DNA from: Ctenosaura bakeri
Lineage: Eukaryota; Chordata; Lepidosauria; Squamata; Iguanidae
DNA length: 64,000 nt
Reading direction: 5' to 3'
NCBI GenBank assembly: GCA_948474755.1
Contig: CAOLHI010000739.1
Span: forward strand, 372,001 to 436,000
Translations under genes and position numbers: made by a program
Shown here: positions 56,869 to 64,000 of the stretch, piece by piece
How the letters are laid out: every line of letters begins with the position of its first letter
How positions within the stretch are numbered: position 1 is the stretch's first letter
The notes under the pieces: model-generated
Seen by the model: the letters and a program-made list of their open reading frames with translations, nothing else
What the model was told of the DNA's origin: nothing
The model's database searches: none

Positions 56869-57039
56869 TCGATCTTCCAAGTCCCAGGTCAACATTCCAA
56901 CCACTGCTCCACATTTGGTCCGTCCAAATATACAGACTTCAGTGCCCTATTGCTTTGCCTTATAAATATATTACACTAATAGGGGCTTAGCTGCTTGTCT
57001 TTTTTGGCTTTCTTAAAAAAACAACAGGGAAATCCCCTT

Positions 57040-57800
57040 GGGCACTTGAACGCTTGCAACGCGAACGACAAAGGGGATTGACTCCCAGCAGCACCGGTAG
57101 TAGAGGATAGTCTTCAATGAAATTATCGCACTTCCGGGTACCTATCGAACCCGAGTGGCAGCCGGAAAAGCAACAGAGCCCCCTTTCCCTTTTTCACTTG
57201 CCCCGCAAATGGCGACTTCCCAATGTAATCCGGAAGTAGACAATCTGTCTCAATTTTTCTATCTCTAAAAAAGGAGAAGGGGAGAAAAACCCTTCCGGTT
57301 TCTGGCCTGCGTCACCGCGTTGCGTCAAGACGAGTCACGGGGCGTGCGTCTCGCGACCGTCCCCCTCGCACGCGGTGACGTATGGGGATGCCAGGGAAAG
57401 AAGGAAGGCCGGGCAAAGTTCTGATTGAGGCTTGTGTGGCTGAAAGCGGGGGGAGGAGCTTGGCTGGTTTCGGCCCCGCCCACTTTCGCCGTCGCCGCCT
57501 GAGGAAAGAAGAAAGAACGGGAAGGGAAGGGACTTCGTTGGGAGGCGAAGACGGCGGCGGCGCTTCCGTTGCTCCTCGGTCGGGATGGGTCTGATATTCG
57601 CGAAGCTGTGGAGTCTTTTCTGTAACCAGGGTGAGTGGGATGGGTGGGAGGCGGGCGCCAGGCGTTGTACTGCTGGGGCTACTACCGTTCCCTGGAGGCA
57701 GCTCAGGCGTTTCTAGGGGAAGGGGGCGTTGAGGCGGTGGCGGTGGCGGTGGGGGTCCCCTGAGGGCGGATTCACGGGGGTCGTAGCGAAGAGGGGAGGT
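57040..57800 (+). promoter_or_regulatory. ARL5B: CpG-rich ARL5B promoter region with ETS-type and CRE-like motifs
   Basis: CpG-dense segment ending in the first coding exon. ETS-type motifs: CACTTCCGG at 57129-57137, CCGGAAGT at 57230-57237 and CTTCCGG at 57292-57298. A CRE-like TGACGTA lies at 57376-57382. No TATA box near the ATG. The clustered ETS sites are typical of housekeeping-type promoters; the transcription start cannot be set from sequence. Confidence 0.6.
57585..57630 (+). CDS. ARL5B: ARL5B coding exon 1
   Basis: 46 nt from ATG in GTCGGGATGG context (moderate initiation context) to ...CAGG before donor gtgagt; encodes [15 protein letters not shown] plus one base of Glu16. Confidence 0.94.
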
Positions 57801-60800
57801 GGAATTGCGGGGGGCTTCCTCCCAGAACGGCGGAGATTTGATAAGGAAGGGGGTGAAGTGAAGTCTTGGGAAGTAGTTGAGAAGCAGAAGGGCTGAGCGG
57901 GATAGTTCGTGGAATAGGTCGTGGAATCCAGGCCATTTCCGCACTAGGTTGTTATAGCGCTTTTATTCCACTTTCGCCACCCTATGGAATCCTGGGGCCA
58001 GGCCGCTCCGTAAACTGCAAACCCTAGGACTCCATAGGGGGACGAAAGTGGAATAATAGCGCTATAACAGCCTAGCGCGGAAATGGCCTTAGGGTTGGAA
58101 GGGGACGCCGGGGCCATCCAGTCTGACCCCCCTGCCATGCAGGAATACACAATCAAAGCTCTCCCGACAGATGGCCATCCATCCTCTGTTTAAAAACCTC
58201 CAAAGGAGACTCCACCACACTCCGAGGCAGCGTATTCCATTGTTGGACAGTAAAGTGTTAATGTCACTGACTTTATTTTTGTTTTGGCATTCCTCTGAGA
58301 AGCTTGCCAGGGCATGGTTTCTCCCCAGCCACCCCCCAGTTTCGTCCTTGCAACAACTGTGTGAGAGAGGGTAAACTGAGGGAGAATGGGTCACGTCCAA
58401 GAGTTTCATGGCTTACCGGGGATTCGAACTGGAGTCTCCATTTGTGGCCATTTCCACACTACCCTGTTATAGTGCTGATGTTCCACTTTCAAGGTCCTGT
58501 GGAATTCTGGGGTTTGTAGTTTACTGAGGCCAAAGAGCTTTCCTGCTGAGCATTCTAAATGCCTCTCCGTAAACTGCTTTCTGCTGCTCCAGAGACCAGG
58601 ACAAGGAGCAATGGATTCAAGCTGCAGGAAAGGAGATTCCACCTGAACCTCAGGAAGAACTTCCTGACAGTCAGGGCTGTCCGGCAATGGAATCTGCTGC
58701 CTCGGAGTGTAGTGGAGTCTCCTTCCTTGGAGGTTTTTAAGCAGAGGCTTGATGGCCATCTGTCGGGATTGCTTTGAGGGTGTTCCTGCATGGCAGGGGG
58801 TTGGACTGAATGGCCTGTGTGGTCTCTTCCAACTCTACATTTCTATGATTCTATGATTCTAAACTGCAAACCCCAGGATTCCTTAGGATGTTGAAGGCGG
58901 AATAATATAATAGCATTATAACAGTGTAGGGTGGAAATGGCCTCTGTGTCTTCTGGTGTCTATTAGATAAGAATAACAATGAATTGACAAGGTTCTTGTT
59001 GTGTGCCCTGAAGTCATTTCCAGCTTATGGCAACCCTAAAGTGAGCATATCATGGGCTTCTCTTGGCAAGGTTTGTTCAGAGTCGGTTTGCTTTTTGCCT
59101 TCCTCTGAGGATGAGAGAGTGTGACTTACCTAACACCACCTTGTGGGTTTCTGTGGTAGAGTGGGAATATGAATCTTAGTCTGTAGAGTCTTAGTCCAAT
59201 GCTGAAATCACTACACCCCACTGGCTCTTGAAATTGACAAGGAGGGAGGTTTAATTGATATGCTTCACCAAGAGCAGACAAGTGGTAAATTGAGAAAGGA
59301 AAAAGCACTCAGATAATGCTGGACTTCTTGCTAGTAGTATTATCAGTATGGTTGGCTGGATTTAGTTAAGAAACTGGACAGAGCTGGCAGAGAGCATAAG
59401 ATCAGAAGAGAGAGGTTGAGAGAAGAATCATAGAATTGGAAGGGACCCAAAGTGCTACCTGGTTCAATCCACTGCTGGTTCAGGAGTCCACTGCTTCCCA
59501 AGAGGTAGTCATTTAACTTCAATCTAAAAACCTCCAGAAAAAGAGAATCTATGAGGTCCTTTGACAAAAAGGTATAGGATACTACTTTTCAGCAAACTTT
59601 CATTTTTGGGGTGATAATGAACTTGTAACTAGGGTTGTGGTGAACAGTTAGCTCAAATTATATTTTGGGGACAGAGAAGAGGAGTTCATGTAAAGACCTG
59701 TATGTGGAGTTTTTTCTGTTGCTTGCCTAGACTCACTGGTAGTTTGCTTGTCCCTCTCTTGGACTTTAGGCACAGTATGTTCGTAGTTACTTCCTGTTTG
59801 TTTGTTTGTTTGTTTGTGTGTTTGTTTACACTCACTCTCTTCCTGCATCTTCCTGTAGCCTTCCTTTTGTTCTTTGGGGTTTCATCTGCTCTCACACCTC
59901 TCTCTCCCCTGCCTGTCATCTATGAAACATGTGTGATAAAGATTTCTCTAGGTGAGATGCTCCAGCAATCCTGATACCATGTAGTACTCTTTCTTTTCTT
60001 AACTTTATTCAAGAAAAAGAATCTGTGTTGTTATGCACAGGTATTTGTGAGTAAAACTACTTTTATATACCTTATGAAGATGACTATTTTTGATTTTTTT
60101 TTCTCTGCTAGATCTTGTACAGGGGGTGGTGGAATGGACTGATGAGCTGTTCAACTTCTGCTTAGTGTATCATGTGCTTTGCTTGAAAGAACCCCAGAAT
60201 CTCTAATATTTCTTAATACTTTCAAATTAAGGAAACTATTTGTCTGTTAGTCTTGGCAACAGATAAAATATGTTAAGGAAAATAATGGGGTTTTGTTAAA
60301 TTGTTTCCACAAAGGTTAGTGGATATTTGGGAAAGTTCTTCAGTCACTACTTTTGCCTAATGTTTTGTTCAAAATAGGTAGGATTAATGGTAGATGAAAA
60401 ATCCAGAGAACACCATACTGAATGCAAGCATCTAGCTTAAAATATGTGATTTGCAAACAGATAATTTCTCTTCCCTATCCACATTTGCGGGGCTCTTGTA
60501 CTATTCTCTTTTTAAAAAAAAGCTTTTGCTGTAAAGCAAATACATCAGTGTTCAAGACATGTTGTGCATGGCTATTCTGAAATAATATAGTCATTTTGAA
60601 ACTTGGGTAATGCAGCATACCTTGCAAGTATGCTTTTGCTCTCCTTTAATCTGAAACAGTTCCAGTCATCCTGATGGAGTTAAGTTTTACAGTAGAGGTA
60701 AAAATGCTGTACAAAGGTGTCTGAGTACATTCCGTCCATGATAGCATATCTGTTATCCTTTTATGAGAGACAATCACATTCACAACATTATTTGAAGCTG

Positions 60801-63800
60801 TTGTCAGAAGAACTCATGATGAATTGATGTTATTTTAACAAATATCTTTGTGCTGATTTGTTGGAACCCTAAGTTATATGTGTTATGTCCCAGAGTTAGA
60901 CATGAAAAAATGCTTTCACATGGCAACAGCCATTGTGTTAGGCTGCTTTACTGTACATTATGTCTGGAAAAATTGTCCTGTACTAGTTGCCAGCCTCAGA
61001 TGTGTGATGCTTGTGTAGGAACTCTTGCCTTAGTTGTTCTCTCATGTAAGAGCTGTTGTGTTTGGATTTGCCATTGCCTAGAAGCATTTCAGCAGTATTC
61101 ATATGCCAGTCTAATGTGAGACTGACTCTTGTGATAGTGACAAAAGCAATGTCTGTTTCTGGTAATTTGTTGTGCAGTAGCTTAAATGTGGTGGGAAAAG
61201 CAATGGTGTGTCAAAAAAACTGAAATACTATGTCAGAAATCATTGGCTTTGAAATAGCTCAGGCGATGTATTTTGCATTAAGCTGACAAAATTTTGCAAG
61301 AGATTTAGTGGAGAAAAGGGGAAAGCTACTTGGCTTAATAATTGCCTAAACTGATTATTTGTGTTAGTCATGAGCTAATGCCACTTAGTAGAATTCAAGG
61401 ACCTGGGGCCCCACTATACGTTTACTTTCTTAAGAGTTCAAAAGGAAAAAGGCTTTGCTGTTGCTTCTCAGTACTACTTTATTGGGAAATAACTATAAAA
61501 GGAATGTTGGCTTTTAAAAAATCAATGCTCTTTTTCCCTCCTGTCCTTCCTATATCTATTCTGACCTCCTTTTTGTACATGAAGGGGGATCATGGTAGTC
61601 TGGAGTAGCAAGAGTTGGGAAGAGAATTTAGGGTAGACCAGAAAAGACTTCAGAAAAGACATGGGATAGAGGACCTTTTCTTATCTAGTAGTGTAAGGAG
61701 GGCCTAAATACCCTAAAGGCACCAGATCCTGTCTAATTTTGATAAACCTTGGTTAGTACTTGGAGAGGAGACCACTAATATATACCAGGTGATGTAGTCT
61801 ATATTTCAGAGGAAGGAACTAGCGAAACCAGTACTGAGTAATCCTTGATTAATAAAACCTATGAAATTCATGAGGTTGCCATAAGTAGTGAAGGCACATA
61901 CACACAATGTAAGGAAAGAGCATAGCTGTTTTATCAACAATCTGCTAGTGAAATAACTCCATTAACCAAAACTGAGATATATCGTGTTAGAATTGCTGAT
62001 TATTGATAAGATGAAGGTGAGCTGAGGTATGATGCTATTCACAACTGTTCACTGTTATGTATTGTAGAACACAAAGTCATAATTGTGGGACTTGACAATG
62101 CTGGGAAGACCACCATTCTATACCAATTGTAAGTATTTTAACTGGAAAATTTCACTCTTGAGGATATGAATTGGATCAGAATTTAATGCTTAGGGGCAGC
62201 ATTTACAAAGTTTTGAAGAATAACATATTTTTCAGTTCTGAACAAACTGTCCTTAAATTCCCCAGTGTCAAATTTCTTCATGGCCTGGAAACTTGCAGTC
62301 GTGTTTTTATGTGTTGGAAGCTCGCAGCTGTGTTTTTCAAAAAAAGATTTCATTTGCTCTGGCTCTAACCTTTTGTATCTAGAGCAACTGATATTTAATC
62401 TGTCATTGATAATCCAGCTATTTCCATTGGCAGATTGTTCACTTGACTTGTCATATAATGCTGACATGCGTCATATTCTCTCAAAGGATTATTTCATGAT
62501 GTTTCAGTAACTTCTTCTAAATGCTAAGAAGTGTAGTTGAAACGGCCACAAACAAATACTGCATATACTTATGTGTAAGTTGACCTCATGTTAAACTGGG
62601 GGCAGGGTTTGGGGCCAAAGTTATGGATTTTGATATGACCCATGGATAAATCAAGGATCATTCCATGGAGAGGGGAAAGTGCCAGTGTTGCCTCAGGGAG
62701 CCAGCTGTCCCAGCCACCACCACCATTTTCCTGCCAACCCATTCAAAAAGATCAGAAGTACACCATGGTAGAGAGGGTTAAGTGAGGGTCAGTGCTTCTT
62801 TTAGGTTCTTCTGGGATGAACTAAGCTCTTGCCTTTTGCCACTCTACTCAGAGAAGAGAATGGTTCCTTTTTTGATAAGAGTTAAAGTACAGTACTTAAA
62901 TTGACTCATGGATAAATTCACCCAGGTTTGTAGGATTGTTTTTTTTACTAAAATTTCTAGACTTATGCATGAGTATATACAGTAACAGTTTGATGTACTT
63001 CAGGAAAGTAGATACACTATAGCCAGAAAAAACTTCAGTTCCTCTGTCAAAATTATGGCAGTTTATTTTTAAATCTTCTAATCTGTTTAAGAATACATAA
63101 GTAAAACCTAACAGTGTGCAGTTTCTCACCAGTCCCCTTCTCAAAAGAACAATGTGCTGCTAAAGTATGCACACAAAAGGAGAACAGTTTATAGTAATCT
63201 CATTCGAAAGGTATGCCACCACATGGTTCTAAGCATTGGCCTCATCCTTCCATCTCTCATTGCCTGCCCTGGCAGCCCAGTGCTTGTTGGGGATGTGGCT
63301 TCTGCAACAGGAAGGCTTCTCTTACTTGTGTAGGTTCCTTGTGCAACTGAGGTTCCTGATTTTCCAAGTGTCTCAATTGACTAGAATCTGCAGAGTCTTC
63401 ACAGGTAGAGGTAGCTTCCTTTTGCAGAAGTTGAGCCCTCAGTAAGTAGGAAACTACAGAGAGGGGTGATATAGTGGAGGGTGCAGGAGCTTTGGGCTCA
63501 ACTCCATTGTCTCAGGTTTGAATCGTGTGTGCTGAACCTTCTAAACAAGAATAATGTAAACTGATACCCTTCTTTCTAGTGGATCTGTTCCTTAGTCATA
63601 ATCACAGAGGTGGTACATGCACTTCTCAGCTAATCTCAGCTTTCCTGACTGGCTGAGAATCTGTACCTCTGCACATATGAAAGGTCTTGCTTTTTTAGAA
63701 AAAGTGAAAAGAATTTTTTAGAATTAATAGATGGGCTTTTTTTCCTATACAACCTTATTGAACACTTTAATTTTGTTCAGCAAACCACATGTTATTCTAT

Positions 63801-64000
63801 GACAACACATTTTTGTGTTGAACTTTATTCCAGATCTTGCTAAGCATACCATTTCCTCTCTCCCCGCTCCTTTAGCCTCATGAATGAAGTGGTTCACACT
63901 TCTCCCACCATAGGAAGCAATGTTGAAGAAATAGTAGTAAAAAACACTCATTTCCTCATGTGGGATATTGGAGGGCAGGAGTCATTACGATCATCCTGGA
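57585..64000 (+). CDS. ARL5B: ARL5B, ADP-ribosylation-factor-like small GTPase 5B, first three coding exons (3' end outside window)
   Basis: ARF-family GTPase of the trans-Golgi network, involved in recruiting endosome-to-Golgi tethering machinery. Exons: 57585-57630, 62068-62128, 63876-64000 (open at the edge). Joined, they encode [15 protein letters not shown], then [20 protein letters not shown] and [20 protein letters not shown], ending [12 protein letters not shown]. Gly2 is the expected N-myristoylation site; the N-terminal amphipathic helix is short as in ARL5. G1 is GLDNAGKT (residues 23-30), switch-I Thr at 47, G3 DIGGQ (66-70). The NKxD box lies beyond the window. ARL5B is preferred over ARL5A by the FAKLW N-terminus and by the NSUN6 neighbour. 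Intron 1 is 4.4 kb and full of MITE, CR1 and SINE insertions. Confidence 0.95.
57931..58088. mobile_element. Foldback MITE, copy M5, in ARL5B intron 1
   Basis: Arms GGCCATTTCCGCACTAGGTT and the inverted GCCTAGCGCGGAAATGGCC; core CCACTTTCGCCACCCTATGG / CATAGGGGGACGAAAGTGG carries paired changes in both arms relative to the other copies. Confidence 0.85.
58093..58245 (-). mobile_element. CR1 LINE 3'-end fragment, minus strand
   Basis: GGTTGGAAGGGGACGCCG, CCCCCCTGCCATGCAGGAAT and CTCCACCACACTCCGAGGCA are the reversed end of CR1 ORF2 and its 3'UTR. Confidence 0.75.
58446..58942. mobile_element. Foldback MITE, copy M6, split by a CR1 3' end
   Basis: Left arm GGCCATTTCCACACTACCCT, right arm ending AGGGTGGAAATGGCC at 58942. 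The interior is interrupted at TAAACTGC, which is duplicated (58570-58577 and 58860-58867) on both sides of a plus-strand CR1 insertion. Between the arms is AAAGAGCTTTCCTGCTGAGC, similar to the spacer in M2. Confidence 0.85.
58578..58859 (+). mobile_element. CR1 LINE 3' end, nested in MITE M6
   Basis: Encodes the C-terminus of CR1 ORF2 ([39 protein letters not shown]) followed by the 3'UTR and the (TTCTATGA)n-type 3' tail. An 8-bp duplication TAAACTGC borders it. The reading is open over this short stretch, so the insertion looks fairly young. Confidence 0.85.
58993..59231 (-). repeat. Sauria SINE with 11-bp target-site duplication
   Basis: Full minus-strand SINE between AATTGACAAGG at 58982-58992 and 59232-59242. 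Body ATCATGGGCTTCTCTTGGCA; head GAGCCAGTGGGGTGTAGTGA read on the minus strand. ARL5B intron 1. Confidence 0.88.
59427..59575 (-). mobile_element. Decayed CR1-like LINE 3' end
   Basis: GAATCATAGAATTGGAAGGG ACCC-type start and AAAAACCTCCAGAAAAAGAG correspond to the reversed CR1 3' end; more diverged than the other copies. Confidence 0.6.
59797..59830. repeat. (TTTG)n microsatellite
   Basis: About eight TTTG units with one TGTG interruption in ARL5B intron 1. Confidence 0.9.
59980..61700. other. ARL5B intron 1, nothing specific recognised
   Basis: AT-rich intron. The 89-codon Cys-rich ORF at 60850-61119 shows no conserved spacing or start context and is regarded as chance. Confidence 0.45.
61711..61908 (+). 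repeat. 5S-rRNA-derived SINE in ARL5B intron 1
   Basis: CCCTAAAGGCACCAGATCCT then GGTTAGTACTTGGAGAGGAG (5S-like), followed by GAACTAGCGAAACCAG and ATGAGGTTGCCATAAGTAGT. It has a small deletion in the GGAAGCTAAGCA box. Confidence 0.75.
62068..62128 (+). CDS. ARL5B: ARL5B coding exon 2 (P-loop)
   Basis: 61 nt, [20 protein letters not shown] plus two bases of Phe36. Acceptor ttgtag, donor gtaagt. Too short and without Met, so it escapes ORF scans. Confidence 0.95.
62129..63875. other. ARL5B intron 2, one unclassified ORF-like patch
   Basis: Mostly unique-looking AT-rich sequence. On the minus strand 62467-62183 has a 94-codon ORF ([36 protein letters not shown]) with protein-like composition but no family I can name. 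Confidence 0.4.
63876..64000 (+). CDS. ARL5B: ARL5B coding exon 3 (switch I and G3), cut by window end
   Basis: At least 125 nt, completing Phe36 then [20 protein letters not shown] and [17 protein letters not shown]. Acceptor ctcctttag. Confidence 0.95.

Noticed and set aside
57312..57944. 210-codon minus-strand Pro-rich ORF over the ARL5B first exon
   Set aside because: A shadow of the CpG-rich promoter; low stop density from GC content and no similarity to a family.
60850..61119. Cys-rich 89-codon ORF in ARL5B intron 1
   Set aside because: No zinc-finger spacing, no signal peptide of note, and no splice or transcript context; taken as chance.

Overview
This window is vertebrate nuclear DNA, almost certainly from a squamate reptile (a lizard or snake). 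Three multi-exon genes with GT-AG introns can be read directly. The background is AT-rich and packed with repeats typical of squamates: tRNA-type Sauria SINEs, 5S-rRNA-derived SINEs, BovB (RTE), CR1/L3-like, L2-like and L1 LINEs, and DIRS retrotransposons. Gene order (CACNB2 >, < NSUN6, ARL5B >) matches the arrangement I recall from human 10p12. The species cannot be named from sequence alone.

Layout. 1-8330: the last four coding exons and probable 3'UTR of CACNB2 (+), an L-type calcium channel beta-2 subunit. 8330-23079: tail-to-tail intergenic region holding SINEs, a small hAT-like MITE, a ~100-bp tandem repeat, a 5'-end DIRS fragment with an L2-like insertion, and a CR1 fragment with a nested hAT-like insertion. 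23080-49482: the complete coding part of NSUN6 (-), an RNA m5C methyltransferase, in 11 coding exons that join to 467 codons with both catalytic cysteines. Its introns carry a 6-kb DIRS retrotransposon with recognisable terminal and internal repeats (23997-29951), a BovB copy (35530-37435), a CR1 copy retaining ORF1 and ORF2 pieces (39220-41750) and L2 pieces. 49483-57584: NSUN6 5' intron and head-to-head promoter region, with an L1 insertion bounded by a 14-bp target-site duplication, SINEs, two CpG-rich blocks and a cluster of foldback MITEs. 57585-64000: first three coding exons of ARL5B (+), an ARF-like small GTPase, running off the window end.

The three genes do not form a pathway; the shared features are conserved order and a possible divergent promoter zone. 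The most unusual structures are the DIRS element with its inverted terminal repeats plus internal complementary region, and a family of palindromic MITEs with six copies here, five of them within 5 kb around the NSUN6/ARL5B promoters. I found no evidence for a new enzymatic system. Exon calls rest on reading frame, splice sites and remembered protein families; repeat names rest on remembered consensus features and were not tested by database search.
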